Positions 1-9,207 of a DNA stretch of 64,000 nucleotides are shown here, piece after piece. Made by a program: the position numbers and the translations under genes. This DNA comes from Oscillospiraceae bacterium (lineage in GTDB: Bacteria; Bacillota; Clostridia; Oscillospirales; Oscillospiraceae): positions 23,650 to 87,649 of the forward strand of contig CADBCV010000014.1 in the NCBI GenBank assembly GCA_902793285.1. Reading direction: 5' to 3'. The notes beneath the pieces are model-generated. The model saw only the letters and a program-made list of their open reading frames with translations, did no database searches and was not told where the DNA came from. Every line of letters starts with the position of its first letter. Position 1 is the first letter of the stretch.

Positions 1-1269
1 CCGGCCGAGGAAGGTGCGCAGGTAGCTCTCCCGCTTGTCCTCGGAAAACTGGCGCATCCAGTCGATGAGGTCATAGTCGCAGTCAAAATAGCTGTTGTGG
101 TCCTTGGGGAAGTAGCTGGGCTCGATGCTCGCGCCCCATTTGACGCTGCCGGTGTCCGGCTCTTCCTCCCCCATGAGGATCTTATAGAGCATGGTGACGG
201 CAAGCTCGTTCTTCCCGACGAGGGCGATCTTGTCCTCCTTCCCCACGATGAAGCTCACGTTGTTCAGGAGCTTCACCCCGTCCACGGTCTTGGAGACCTC
301 CGTGACGAAGAGGCGGTCCTTGCCCGGCTCGCGGTTTGCCTTGAAGCCCACCCAGGGGTAGCGGCGGTTCGAGGCGGGCAGCTCCTCCACCGTGATCTTG
401 TCGAGGAGCTTCCGGCGCGAGGTGGCCTGGCGGGACTTGGACTTGTTCGCCGAGAAGCGGGCGATAAAGGTCTGCAGCTCCTGGATCTTCTGCTCGGCCT
501 TCTTGTTCTGGTCCTTGATGAGCTTTTGGATGAGCTGGCTGGACTCGTACCAGAAGTCGTAGTTGCCGACGTACATTTTGATCTTGCCGTAGTCGATGTC
601 GACGATGTGGGTGCAGACGTTGTTGAGAAAATAGCGGTCATGGCTCACGACGAGGACGGTCCCCTCGTAATCCATGAGAAAGTCCTCCAGCCACACGACG
701 CTCGCGAGGTCGAGGTTATTGGTCGGCTCGTCTAAGAGGATCACGTCCGGGTGGCCGAAGAGGGCCTGGGCGAGCAGGACCTTGACCTTGAGGCGGGGGT
801 CGGTGTCGCGCATCAGGTTCTGGTGGAGACTTACCTCCACGCCGAGGCCCTGGAGGATGCGGGAGGCGTCGCTCTCCGCTTCCCAGCCGCCGAGCTCGGA
901 AAACTCCTCCTCCAGCTCGGCCGCGCGCAGGCCGTCCTCATCGTTGAAGTCGGGCTTTTCATAGATGGCGTCCTTCTCCTTGCCGCACTCGTAGAGGCGC
1001 ATGTTGCCCATGATGACGGTGTCGAGGACGGTGTAGGCGTCAAAGAGGCTCTGGTTCTGCTTTAATACCGACATGCGGCGCTTGGGGTCCAGCACCACGC
1101 TGCCGCTCGTGGGCTCGAGCTCCCCGGAGAGGATCTTGATGAAGGTGGACTTGCCCGCGCCGTTTGCGCCGATGATGCCGTAGCAGTTGCCCGCCGTGAA
1201 CTGCAGATCCACGCGGGAGAAGAGCACCGTCGGCCCGAACTGGATGGAGAGATCGTTGACAGTCAGCAT
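1..1269 (-). CDS. ABC-F family ATPase, YkpA-like (C-terminal part outside window)
   Basis: The window holds 423 codons from the start; the gene runs off the left edge. ABC-F proteins are soluble twin-ATPase factors that act on the ribosome; they have no membrane domain. The first ATPase domain has Walker A GANGAGKST at residues 34-42 and Walker B VILLDEPTNNLD near residue 170. The usual LSGG signature is replaced by RDTDPRLKVKV. A Lys/Gln-rich linker with KSRQATSRRK follows, then a second domain whose P-loop reads GKNELAVT. Both departures recall the YkpA branch, so they are probably a family trait rather than decay. The ATG at 1269 follows an AGGAGA ribosome site and a consensus promoter. 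Function on the ribosome is inferred from family only. Confidence 0.88.
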   Translation of the reverse strand, partial: MLTVNDLSIQFGPTVLFSRVDLQFTAGNCYGIIGANGAGKSTFIKILSGELEPTSGSVVLDPKRRMSVLKQNQSLFDAYTVLDTVIMGNMRLYECGKEKDAIYEKPDFNDEDGLRAAELEEEFSELGGWEAESDASRILQGLGVEVSLHQNLMRDTDPRLKVKVLLAQALFGHPDVILLDEPTNNLDLASVVWLEDFLMDYEGTVLVVSHDRYFLNNVCTHIVDIDYGKIKMYVGNYDFWYESSQLIQKLIKDQNKKAEQKIQELQTFIARFSANKSKSRQATSRRKLLDKITVEELPASNRRYPWVGFKANREPGKDRLFVTEVSKTVDGVKLLNNVSFIVGKEDKIALVGKNELAVTMLYKILMGEEEPDTGSVKWGASIEPSYFPKDHNSYFDCDYDLIDWMRQFSEDKRESYLRTFLGR

Positions 1270-1301
1270 AGTTTTCTCCTATAGATGGTTATAGTATAGA
1301 C

Positions 1302-1331
1302 AGTATAACGTCTCGCCGCGCCCTCTGTCAA
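1302..1331 (-). promoter_or_regulatory. Sigma-A-type promoter for the ABC-F gene
   Basis: On the minus strand TTGACA (1326-1331) is followed after 18 bp by TATACT (1302-1307), about 35 bp before the start codon. A second TATACT lies 9 bp further on but is too far from the -35 to pair with it. Confidence 0.7.
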
Positions 1332-1341
1332 TGCGGCAAAC

Positions 1342-1370
1342 TTGACTTTTCCGCCGCGCGAGGGTAAACT
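1342..1370 (+). promoter_or_regulatory. Sigma-A-type promoter for the membrane protein at 1400
   Basis: TTGACT (1342-1347), 17 bp spacer, TAAACT (1365-1370), with the start codon 30 bp downstream. It lies back to back with the ABC-F promoter. Confidence 0.6.
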
Positions 1371-1399
1371 GACCGCAAGAACCTGACAGGAGCTTTGCC

Positions 1400-3016
1400 A
1401 TGCCGAAAAACACGCGCAAAACCGAATATCTCTGGACGGCGGCCGCGGTGCTCGTGATCCTCGCCTATCTCGCCGTGTTCACCGTGATCGACTTTCGGGG
1501 CTTCGGGCGTCTCGCCACCTCTGACATGTATGAGGACACGCTGGTCGCCCGCCTCATGTGGGAGGAGAAGAGCCTTTTCCCGAAGCGCTATCTCTTTGGG
1601 AACCAGTTCTATGTGTGCGCAACGCCGGTCCTCGCGGCGCTCTTCTACGGGCTCACCGGCAGCATGAACCGGGGCATGGCCTGGGCGACGCTCTGCATGT
1701 CGGCGCTTCTGCTCTTGGCGATGGAATGGATGCTGCGCCCGGTGGTGAAGCGCCCCTCCCTGCGCGCGGCGGCGCTCCTGTGCCTGCTCGCCTCCGTCTT
1801 CGGGCCCTTCTCCGTCATGCGGGAGGACGGGCAGCAGCTCTTTTTCGCCATGTGCAGCTTCTACGCCTGCTATCTCCTGTGCTTCTTCGTGGTTCTCGGC
1901 GACTATGCCCGCGCGAAGAGATCCGAGGCCCTGCGCCTGCCGGCCCTGCTGTGCGCCCTGTTTCTGTGCTTCTGCACCGGGATGCAGAGCCTGCGGCAGA
2001 CCTGCGTGCTGATTTTGCCCCTCCTCTGCTTTGAGGGGCTGCACATGCTCCGCTGCCTTTTGAAAAAGCAGCCGATCTATCCCCGCAGGCGCCGGATGCG
2101 CCTCTGGCGCTGTCTCGCCTATGCCGGGGCAAATGTGCTGGGACTCCTGGTGATCCGCCTGCTCCCGGTCAGGCGGCACGAGATTTACACCGGGGCCTCT
2201 GTCTTCACGGGGGCCTCCCTCGCCTCCAAGCTCCGGGACCTGCACGCGGCCCTCGTCACCGTGACAGGCTACGACGCGACCCGCAAGGGCGATGGCAGGC
2301 TCTTTTTCATCCTGATGTTTCTCGGCTCGACGCTCCTCGTGCTCGCGGCGTTTTATCTGCTTCTGCGCGGAGAGCGTCAGGCGGACGGGGCCGGCTGCTT
2401 CTGGCTTGTGGCTGTGCTCGGCTGTGCCGCGGTGATCGCGGCCTCCTTTGTCACCGCCGTGCAGCTCAGGCCGATCTACCTCTTCCTCTACTACGCGCTG
2501 CCCGCCCTGTCCCTCGCGGTGATTGCGGAGAAGGAGACGCGCCTGCGCCCGGTGCTGCTCACGCTCGTGTGCGTCCTCGCCGCTTTGAACCTCCGCTTCA
2601 GCTACAGGGAGGATTTGCGCGCCGCCCTCTCCCGGGAGCCCACCCCCGCCCAGCAGGCGGCGGACTGGGCGGTTCAGAACGGGTATGAGCTTGTCTACGG
2701 GAACCACTCCTACTCTGCGCCAGCCGTAGCCGCGCCCTCCGACGGGGCGCTGATCGCGGGCTGCTGGCAGGACGACTGTATCTACAGGCTCTCGCCCTAC
2801 ATCAACATCCGCGACATCTACGCGCTGGACGACGCGGAGCGCGCTGTGTTCATCTTCACGGAGAGCGAGCTGCCCCTCATGCGAACCGAGGCCGCGGGCA
2901 ACGGCACCGAGATGACCCCCTGCGTCCAATACGGCCCCTTCTGGGTCTACACCGCCTCCAAACAGTGCCTCTACCCCATCACCGAGGTCATCGACCACGT
3001 CCCGGAATATAATTGA
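1400..3016 (+). CDS. Polytopic membrane protein, GT-C-like, function unknown
   Basis: A 538-residue protein with an N-terminal membrane segment (residues 12-31) and many more hydrophobic segments up to about residue 400, then a soluble tail of some 130 residues. The first outside loop has DMYEDTLVARLMW, an acidic loop in the position where GT-C lipid-linked glycosyltransferases keep catalytic acids. That resemblance is only architectural, so a sugar transferase role is a guess. The ATG at 1400 follows AGGAGC at good spacing and a clear promoter, and the gene stands alone. Transmembrane count and fold prediction were not run. Confidence 0.7.
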   Translation: MPKNTRKTEYLWTAAAVLVILAYLAVFTVIDFRGFGRLATSDMYEDTLVARLMWEEKSLFPKRYLFGNQFYVCATPVLAALFYGLTGSMNRGMAWATLCMSALLLLAMEWMLRPVVKRPSLRAAALLCLLASVFGPFSVMREDGQQLFFAMCSFYACYLLCFFVVLGDYARAKRSEALRLPALLCALFLCFCTGMQSLRQTCVLILPLLCFEGLHMLRCLLKKQPIYPRRRRMRLWRCLAYAGANVLGLLVIRLLPVRRHEIYTGASVFTGASLASKLRDLHAALVTVTGYDATRKGDGRLFFILMFLGSTLLVLAAFYLLLRGERQADGAGCFWLVAVLGCAAVIAASFVTAVQLRPIYLFLYYALPALSLAVIAEKETRLRPVLLTLVCVLAALNLRFSYREDLRAALSREPTPAQQAADWAVQNGYELVYGNHSYSAPAVAAPSDGALIAGCWQDDCIYRLSPYINIRDIYALDDAERAVFIFTESELPLMRTEAAGNGTEMTPCVQYGPFWVYTASKQCLYPITEVIDHVPEYN

Positions 3017-3033
3017 TTACAGCGAGGCAAAGA

Positions 3034-3257
3034 GGCTGTAAAAAAGCCGGTCCCATTCAAACCGCCTGAAATCAACACCGTAGGGGCGGGCGTCTCGACC
3101 GCCCGGCGAAGATGGCGTGAAAAAAAGAATCAGCCTTCGGCGAATTCGTACATTGGTGTGTACCTTTTTGCCGAAGGCTTTCTTATTTTTTGGGCTGTAC
3201 CGCGCGGGGCGTCCGGGAGGCCGCCCCCTACGATGCCAATTGACTTTTTTCACAGCC
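3034..3257. repeat. Palindromic intergenic element, family A copy 1
   Basis: A 224-bp element between the membrane protein and rnfB. It begins GGCTGTAAAAAAG and ends with the inverse, CTTTTTTCACAGCC. Inside is a second inverted pair around CGTAGGGGCGGGCG and CCGCCCCCTACG, and a central hairpin built on CAGCCTTCGGCGAATTCG. A close copy lies at 18562-18742. It carries no gene and looks like a MITE or REP-type element; it may also end transcripts from both sides. Confidence 0.75.
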
Positions 3258-3270
3258 CCTTTGCCCTTGT

Positions 3271-4068
3271 TTACTTCTCGAACAGGGTGATGATATGTCT
3301 CGGGCAGACCTCGGCGCATTTGCCGCAGCCGATGCACTTGTCGGTATCCACCTGGGCCAAAAACTCCGTGACCTTGATGGCCTCCGCCGGACACTCGCGC
3401 TGGCACTTCATGCAGCCGATGCAGCCGACCGAGCAGAACTTCATGACCGCGGCGCCCTTGTCCTTATTGCGGCAGGCGGGCATGATGCGCTGGCTCTCGG
3501 GGATGAGCTTCACGATGCTCTTGGGGCAGGTGTCCACGCACGCACCGCAGCCGACGCACTTGGAGCGGTCCACCTTCGCGACGCCGTTTACGATGTGCAT
3601 GGCGTCAAACTGGCAGGCGCGCACGCAGTTGCCGAGACCGATGCAGGCGAAGGTGCAGAGCTTGTTGCTCTTGCCGCCGAAGAGCATGGCGGCCTGGCAG
3701 TCCTCTGGTCCGGTGTAGTTGAAGCGCGGTTCCGCCACGCCCTCAGCCCCGGAGCAGGGCACGAAGGCGACCATTTTCTCCGCCGCCTCATTGGACGCGC
3801 CCATGATCGCGGCGACCTTCGCGGCAGTCTCCGCGCCGCCCGCGACGCAGCGGTTGCAGGGGGCCTCCCCCTTCACGACCGCGGCGGCATACCCGTCACA
3901 GCCGGGGTAGCCGCAGCCGCCGCAGTTTGCGCCGGCAAGCGCCTCACGCACGGCCGCCTGCTTGGGGTCGACCTCCACGTAGAAGATCTTGGAGGCCAGG
4001 GCGAGCAGGCCGCCGAACACGCCGCCCAGCACGCCGAGAACCAGCATGGAAAGAAGGATTGTTGTCAT
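3271..4068 (-). CDS. rnfB: Rnf complex subunit B (iron-sulfur subunit)
   Basis: RnfB is the ferredoxin-like entry subunit of the membrane complex that couples ferredoxin oxidation and NAD+ reduction to ion export. The 265-residue protein has an N-terminal anchor (about residues 5-27), then CGGCGYPGC with C-x-R-C for the first cluster. Cysteine groups typical of [4Fe-4S] ferredoxin domains follow: CIGLGNCVRAC, CVGCGACVDTC, CIGCMKCQREC and CIGCGKCAEVC. It is the last gene of the operon, 14 bp after rnfA. Length and motif order match clostridial RnfB. Confidence 0.96.
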   Translation of the reverse strand: MTTILLSMLVLGVLGGVFGGLLALASKIFYVEVDPKQAAVREALAGANCGGCGYPGCDGYAAAVVKGEAPCNRCVAGGAETAAKVAAIMGASNEAAEKMVAFVPCSGAEGVAEPRFNYTGPEDCQAAMLFGGKSNKLCTFACIGLGNCVRACQFDAMHIVNGVAKVDRSKCVGCGACVDTCPKSIVKLIPESQRIMPACRNKDKGAAVMKFCSVGCIGCMKCQRECPAEAIKVTEFLAQVDTDKCIGCGKCAEVCPRHIITLFEK

Positions 4069-4082
4069 AGCGCACTACCTCC

Positions 4083-4670
4083 TCATACCGGGATGGACAT
4101 GCCGCTGAAGCCCATGAAGGCCAGGGCCACGAGAGCGGCGGACACAAGGCAGATGGAAAAGCCGCGGAAGCACGCGGGATATTCGGCAAACTCCACGCGC
4201 TCGCGCACACTCGCAAAGAGCACGATGGCGAGCAGGAAGCCGATGCCGCCTGTGATGCCGTAGACCAGAGACTCGATGAAATTGTAGTTATTCTGGACGT
4301 TCAGCAGCACCACGCCGAGCACCGCGCAGTTCGTTGTGATGAGGGGCAGGAAGATACCGAGCGCCGCGTAGAGCGAGGGGACCATCTTCTTGAGGAACAT
4401 CTCCACAAACTGCACGAGCGCCGCGATGACCAGGATGAAGGCCAGGGTCTGCAGAAACTCCAGATGCAGGGCGACGAGGATATACTCGTTGATGACCCAG
4501 CAGATGGCGGAGGCAAGCCCCATGACGAACACGACCGCAAGGCCCATGCCGACGGCGGTGTCCACCTTGTTCGAGCAGCCCAGGAAGGGGCAGCAGCCGA
4601 GGAACTGGGAGAAGATGAAGTTGTTGATCAAAATCGCTCCCAGCGAGATCGTGATAATACTGCTCAGCAT
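4083..4670 (-). CDS. rnfA: Rnf complex subunit A (membrane)
   Basis: An integral membrane subunit of 195 residues with about six hydrophobic segments, homologous to NqrE. The N-terminal part reads IINNFIFSQFLGCCPFLG, with the conserved cysteine region of RnfA/NqrE. It overlaps the end of rnfE by 7 bp, which points to coupled translation. RnfA and RnfE form an inverted pair in the membrane core of the complex and hold an iron-sulfur cluster between them in solved homologues. Confidence 0.96.
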   Translation of the reverse strand: MLSSIITISLGAILINNFIFSQFLGCCPFLGCSNKVDTAVGMGLAVVFVMGLASAICWVINEYILVALHLEFLQTLAFILVIAALVQFVEMFLKKMVPSLYAALGIFLPLITTNCAVLGVVLLNVQNNYNFIESLVYGITGGIGFLLAIVLFASVRERVEFAEYPACFRGFSICLVSAALVALAFMGFSGMSIPV

Positions 4671-5365
4671 GATTCTTCAGCCTCCTTCTTCTCTTCTTCC
4701 GCCCGTTTGGCCTTCTTGTCCTCCGCCTTCTTGAGGGCGTACTGCATGGCGGCGATCAGAAAGCCCAGCGTCAGAAAGCCGCCGAAGGGCAGGGACATGA
4801 TGGACATGCCGTAGCTCTCCGGGAAGATCTGGATGCCGGCGCCGGTGCCGTCGAGCGTGAAGCGAAAGCCGTTCGTCACGTCGATGAGGCCGCCGCCGAA
4901 GCGCCCCGCGCCGAGAAACTCGCGCACGACGCACATCACGATCAGAACGCAGGTGTAGCCGAGACCCTGGAAGATGCCGTCAAAGAAGGAGTCCTTCACG
5001 GGGCTCTTCTGGCAGAAGGCCTCCGCGCGGCCGATGATGATGCAGTTGACGACGATCAGCGGGATGAACACGCCGAGCGCCTCGCTCAGCGCGGGGACAA
5101 AGGCCTGCAGCAGCAGGTCCACGATGGTGACGAAGCCCGCGATGACCACGACGAAGATGGCAAGGCGGATCTCCCCCGGGATGATCTTGCGGATCGCGGA
5201 GATGACCACGTTGCAGCAGGTGAGGATGATGAGCACCGAAAGGCCCATGCCGACGCCGTTGAAGAGCGTGGTGGTGATGGCCATGGTGGCGCACATGCCG
5301 ATCTGCTGGACGAGCACGGGGTTATTGGTGATGAGGCCCTCTGTAAACTGTTTTTTCCGGTTCAT
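4664..5365 (-). CDS. rnfE: Rnf complex subunit E (membrane)
   Basis: RnfE/NqrD family, 233 residues: six hydrophobic segments followed by a charged cytoplasmic tail rich in Lys and Glu (about residues 210-230). The N-terminal NPVLVQQIGMCATMA block carries the conserved cysteine. It pairs with RnfA in the membrane core. The start is 14 bp after rnfG and has a GGAGGG ribosome site. Confidence 0.96.
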   Translation of the reverse strand: MNRKKQFTEGLITNNPVLVQQIGMCATMAITTTLFNGVGMGLSVLIILTCCNVVISAIRKIIPGEIRLAIFVVVIAGFVTIVDLLLQAFVPALSEALGVFIPLIVVNCIIIGRAEAFCQKSPVKDSFFDGIFQGLGYTCVLIVMCVVREFLGAGRFGGGLIDVTNGFRFTLDGTGAGIQIFPESYGMSIMSLPFGGFLTLGFLIAAMQYALKKAEDKKAKRAEEEKKEAEESC

Positions 5366-5379
5366 GCACTCAGCCCTCC

Positions 5380-5919
5380 TTATGCCAGAGATTTGACGGC
5401 CCGGATGGACGTGGCGACCGCCTCGGTAATGGCGCGGGAGGTGATCGTGGCGCCGGTCAGGGCGTCGATGCTGCCGCCGGCGTTGGCGAGGGCGATCCCC
5501 TCATCCTGGCCGACAAACTGCGCGCGGAAATTCACGCCGACCTCGCCTGTGCTCGCGGCGTTGGCGCCGAGACCTGAGGTCTCGGAATGCTCGATGACGG
5601 AGATGCCGGTGCACTTATAGTCGTTGTCCACGCCGACGGCGAGGGTGATGTTGCCCTGCGCGCCGGAGAAGACGGACGTCACGACATAGCCGACGCCCTC
5701 CGCCTTATGTACGGTCTGCACGGTGGGGAAGTCGGGGTTATTGAACTCGAGCTCCTCAAAACGGTCAGCCTTCAAAACGCTTGCGAAGGCCGCGGCGGTC
5801 TTGGCCTGGCGCTGCGCGTCGATGACGGGGGCGGTGATGTTGTTGATGACGCCGAGCACGCCCGCGACAATCGCGCTGATAAGAAAGAGGACGAGGGAGA
5901 GCTTTAAGATCTTATTCAT
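5380..5919 (-). CDS. rnfG: Rnf complex subunit G (covalent FMN)
   Basis: RnfG has a single N-terminal membrane anchor (residues 7-26) and an FMN-binding domain outside or at the membrane face. The flavin attachment motif is LTGATITS near residue 155, in which the second Thr carries FMN by a phosphoester bond in studied RnfG/NqrC proteins. At 179 residues its length is normal. Its ATG overlaps the end of rnfD by 4 bp (ATGA). Confidence 0.96.
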   Translation of the reverse strand: MNKILKLSLVLFLISAIVAGVLGVINNITAPVIDAQRQAKTAAAFASVLKADRFEELEFNNPDFPTVQTVHKAEGVGYVVTSVFSGAQGNITLAVGVDNDYKCTGISVIEHSETSGLGANAASTGEVGVNFRAQFVGQDEGIALANAGGSIDALTGATITSRAITEAVATSIRAVKSLA

Positions 5920-6908
5920 GACACAGCCTCCTTCTTCGCTTTCTTCTGCGCGGCAAATTCCGCCCGCGAGACGCCGAACTGACGGCGATGGCAGAGCTTG
6001 TCGATGGACCAGGTGCAGAGGTTCATGATGAGGATGGCATAGGAGCAGCCCTCGGCATAGCCGCCGAAGTAGCGGATGAGCATGGTGAGAAGGCCAATGC
6101 CGATGCCGTAGAGCACTTGGCCGTTGATGGTGACGGGGGAGGTGGCGTAGTCGGTGGCCATGAAGATGCCGGTGAACATGACGCCGCCGGCGCAGACATT
6201 CTGCAAGGCCCAGTCAAGGTGGCTGTACCCGCTGTGGCCGAAGATAAGGCTCACGCAGAACACCGTGCCGATCACGGCGAGAGGGATGCGCCAGCGGATG
6301 ACCTTGCGGGCGATGAGGTAGGCCGCGCCCGCGAGGATCGCAAAGGAGCTGATCTCGCCGATGCTGCCGGGGATCGCGCCGAAGAAGCTCTGCGCGAGGG
6401 TGAAGGGCATCGCCTCGCCCGCCTTGAGAAAGCCCAGCGGCGTCGCGGTGGTCACCCCGTCGATGACGACGACGGTCAGAACGCCCGAGTAGGACGCGGT
6501 GAGGAAGGCGCGGCCCGCGAGTGCGGGGTTTAAGAAGTTCTTGCCGATGCCGCCGTAGAGCTGCTTGACGATGACGATGGCAAAGAAGTCGCCGATCACC
6601 GCCATCCAGACGGGCGTCTGCGGGGGCAGGACCATGACGAGCAGAAGGCCCGTGACCGCGGCGGAGAGATCGTCAATGGTGAGGGACTTTTTCAAAAGCC
6701 GGCGGTAGCCCCACTCGAAGAACACGGCGGCCGCCATGCTGGACACCACGAGCAGCAGCACGTGCCACCCGAAGCGGTAGACGCCGAAGCCCACGATGGG
6801 GAGGGTTGCGACGATGACATCCAGCATGATGCGCTGGGTATCGCGGACGGTGCGCACCTGGGGCTGATATGTCACATCAAAGAGGAGTTTTTCCTTTGTT
6901 TCGTTCAT
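5916..6908 (-). CDS. rnfD: Rnf complex subunit D (membrane, covalent FMN)
   Basis: RnfD/NqrB family, 330 residues with about nine hydrophobic segments. The motif DGVTTATPLG near residue 183 is the FMN attachment site, a Thr in the family. The open frame extends upstream into rnfC, but the true start is the ATG at 6908: it overlaps the rnfC stop as ATGA and gives the typical N-terminus (MNETKEKLLFDVTYQPQVR). Together with RnfG it forms the flavin part of the electron path. Confidence 0.96.
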   Translation of the reverse strand: MNETKEKLLFDVTYQPQVRTVRDTQRIMLDVIVATLPIVGFGVYRFGWHVLLLVVSSMAAAVFFEWGYRRLLKKSLTIDDLSAAVTGLLLVMVLPPQTPVWMAVIGDFFAIVIVKQLYGGIGKNFLNPALAGRAFLTASYSGVLTVVVIDGVTTATPLGFLKAGEAMPFTLAQSFFGAIPGSIGEISSFAILAGAAYLIARKVIRWRIPLAVIGTVFCVSLIFGHSGYSHLDWALQNVCAGGVMFTGIFMATDYATSPVTINGQVLYGIGIGLLTMLIRYFGGYAEGCSYAILIMNLCTWSIDKLCHRRQFGVSRAEFAAQKKAKKEAVS

Positions 6909-8251
6909 TTCGCGGCCTCCTTTGCGGCGGCTTCCGCCTTGGCCTTCTCCTTGGCGGCCCTGGCCTGCAGCATGATCTTCGCGGTCTTGAAGGCGTGGGT
7001 CAGCGGCATTCGCGCCGGACACCGGAAGGTGCAGCTTCCGCACTCGATGCAGTCGGTGACGTGGTATTTCTCCAGCATCTCGAAGTTGCGCTTCTTGTAA
7101 TACTGGTACATATAGGTCGGCTCCAGGCGCATGGGGCAGACGTTGATGCACTTGCCGCAGCGGATGCACACAGGCTCCTCCACGGTGTAGTCCTCATCCT
7201 CCGTGAAGAAGAGGACGCCCGCGGTGCCCTTGACGGTGACCGCCTCGAGCGTGGTGGCGCAGATGCCCATCATCGGCCCGCCGAGGACGATCTTGCGCGG
7301 GGTGCGCACAAAGCCGCCGCACTGCTCGGCAATGTAGCCGAAGCTCGTCCCGACTCTTATGAGGGCGTTGACCGGGGCGGCGAGGGCGCTGCCTGCGACG
7401 GTGACGATGCGCTCCACAACGCTCTTCCCCTCATAGCAGGCTTCATAGATGGCATAGGCCGTGCGGGTGGAGATCACACAGCAGCCGACGCCCGCGGGCA
7501 GGCCGCCGGGCTTGACCTCGCGCCCGGTGAGGGTCTTGATCTGCATCTTCTCGCCGCCCTGGGGGTACTTCTCCTCCTCGGGCACGATCTCGACGCCGTA
7601 TTTCGCGGGGTCGAGGGAGTTGAGCAGGTCGATGGCGTCCTGCTTGTTCTTCTCGATGCCGTAGTAGACCTTGTCCACGCCCTGGGCGATGCGGGCAAGC
7701 TCGATGCCCTTGAGAAGCTCCTCCGGGTGGCCGCGCATGGTCAGGTGGTCGCCGTTTATGTAGGGCTCGCACTCGGCGCCGTTGATGATGAGCGTGTCCA
7801 CCTTGCCGCGCCCGCTCTGGATCTTGAAGGCGGTGGGGAACATGGCCCCGCCCATGCCGACAACGCCGGCCTCGCGGATGCGCCGGAGGATCGCCTCGGG
7901 ATCTTGAAGCTCTGCGGGGGTGAGCGGCTCCATCAGCTCCGGCGTATCCTGGAAATCGTTCTCGATCACGACGGACATGATAAGGTCGCCGAGGGGGTGG
8001 GGCCTGGGTTCCACGGCCACGACCGTCCCGGAGACGGAGGCGTGGACCGGGGCGGAGACCGGCGCCTGGGCGTCGCCGATCTTCTGGTACATCTTCACCG
8101 TGTCGCCCTTTTTCACCAGGGGAGTGCAGGGGGCGCCGATGTGCTGTGCCATGGGGATCACGACCTGCTTCGGCGGCGCCATCACCGTCACGGGAACCTC
8201 GGGAGACTTCCGGTAGTCGGGATGCACACCGCCCTTAAACTTAAATGCCAT
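6905..8251 (-). CDS. rnfC: Rnf complex subunit C (NADH/FMN and two [4Fe-4S])
   Basis: RnfC is the cytoplasmic subunit that exchanges electrons with NAD. The 448-residue protein has the barrel-sandwich N-terminal part with GGVHPDYRKSPEV, the flavin/NADH fold in the middle, and two ferredoxin motifs near residues 370 and 410 (CIRCGKCINVCP and CIECGSCTFRCP). An Ala/Lys/Glu-rich tail ends the protein. A GTG at 8260 is also in frame, but the ATG at 8251 sits 6-7 bp after GAGGTG and is preferred. This is the first gene of rnfCDGEAB, the usual order in clostridia and Acetobacterium. Confidence 0.96.
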   Translation of the reverse strand: MAFKFKGGVHPDYRKSPEVPVTVMAPPKQVVIPMAQHIGAPCTPLVKKGDTVKMYQKIGDAQAPVSAPVHASVSGTVVAVEPRPHPLGDLIMSVVIENDFQDTPELMEPLTPAELQDPEAILRRIREAGVVGMGGAMFPTAFKIQSGRGKVDTLIINGAECEPYINGDHLTMRGHPEELLKGIELARIAQGVDKVYYGIEKNKQDAIDLLNSLDPAKYGVEIVPEEEKYPQGGEKMQIKTLTGREVKPGGLPAGVGCCVISTRTAYAIYEACYEGKSVVERIVTVAGSALAAPVNALIRVGTSFGYIAEQCGGFVRTPRKIVLGGPMMGICATTLEAVTVKGTAGVLFFTEDEDYTVEEPVCIRCGKCINVCPMRLEPTYMYQYYKKRNFEMLEKYHVTDCIECGSCTFRCPARMPLTHAFKTAKIMLQARAAKEKAKAEAAAKEAAK

Positions 8252-8299
8252 TCGCTTCACCTCGTTTTATATAATGAGGAAATGATAATCTGCTTTTTC

Positions 8300-8329
8300 A
8301 TTTTAGCATAAACCGCTCGGCGCTGTCTA
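8300..8329 (-). promoter_or_regulatory. Promoter of the rnf operon
   Basis: Minus strand: TAGACA (8324-8329), 18 bp, TAAAAT (8300-8305) preceded by TGC, an extended -10. It lies about 50 bp ahead of rnfC and is the only good match in the 160-bp gap. Confidence 0.6.
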
Positions 8330-8412
8330 CTTTTTTCCCCGGTTTTTTCGTAATTTTTCATGACAAGTTTCTCACAAGGGTATGCTGTTCTTGTGGAGAT
8401 GTTACAATGCTC

Positions 8413-9144
8413 TTATCCCATCGCCACGTCCAGGGCCATCATGAGGGCGAAGCCCCCGATGAAGCCGAGGGCCCCGATCCTGCCCTTCGCCTCGGGGCAG
8501 AGCTCGTGCGCCGTGACATAGAGCATGGCCCCGGCGGAAAAGCTCAAAAGCCAGGGCATCGCCGGATGGACGAGGGCAGCGGCAAAGACCGCGAGCATCC
8601 CGAAGACCGGCTCCACCGCGCCGGAGGCGGCGCCCCAGAGGAAGGCGCGGCCCCGGCCCATGCCGCCCGCGCGCAGCGGGAGCGAGACCGCCGCCCCCTC
8701 CGGGAAGTTCTGCACCCCGATCCCGAAGGCAAGCGTCAGCGCGGCGGCGAGGCGCTCCCCGTCCCCGGCGAGGGCGAAGGCGAGGCCCACCGCCATCCCC
8801 TCCGGGATGTTGTGGAGCGTGATGGCGGTAAAGAGCATCCGCCCCCGCTCCCCCGCCCCGCTCTGCAGGGCGTCCGCCGCCGTGAGAAAGAGTGCGCCCG
8901 CGAAAAGCCCCGCCGCCGCGGGGAGCCAGGCCGGAAGCCGCCCCTCCGCGGCCGTCTGCCCGATGGCGGGCAGAAGCAGGCTCCAGACGGAGGCCGCCGT
9001 CATCACCCCGCCGGCAAAGCCCGGCAGCGCGGCCTGAAAGCCGGGCAGGGGGCGATTGAAGAAAAAGACCAGCGCCGCGCCCAGCACCGTCATGATAAAA
9101 ATAAACTGTGTGCCCGCGAGAGCCCACAGAAGACTTGCAGTCAT
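8413..9144 (-). CDS. ZIP family divalent metal transporter
   Basis: A 243-residue membrane protein of the ZIP (ZupT-like) family, which brings zinc, iron or manganese into the cytosol. The metal-binding motifs are HNIPEG near residue 130 and QNFPEG near residue 165, in the two central helices. Eight hydrophobic segments can be drawn. The second motif has Gln where many ZupT proteins have His, a known variation of the family. It stands alone on the minus strand. The exact metal cannot be read from the sequence. Confidence 0.9.
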   Translation of the reverse strand: MTASLLWALAGTQFIFIMTVLGAALVFFFNRPLPGFQAALPGFAGGVMTAASVWSLLLPAIGQTAAEGRLPAWLPAAAGLFAGALFLTAADALQSGAGERGRMLFTAITLHNIPEGMAVGLAFALAGDGERLAAALTLAFGIGVQNFPEGAAVSLPLRAGGMGRGRAFLWGAASGAVEPVFGMLAVFAAALVHPAMPWLLSFSAGAMLYVTAHELCPEAKGRIGALGFIGGFALMMALDVAMG

Positions 9145-9207
9145 GGCAAACCCCTCCGCAATGCATCTGTACCCAGATTATGCGGAGGGGCGGGAAAATG
9201 TGAGAGA

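Noticed and set aside
1328-2998. Long minus-strand open frame opposite the GT-C-like gene
   Set aside because: It is rich in His, Gly, Gln and Glu with no domain pattern, as expected from the antisense of a GC-rich gene; the plus-strand gene has promoter and ribosome site.
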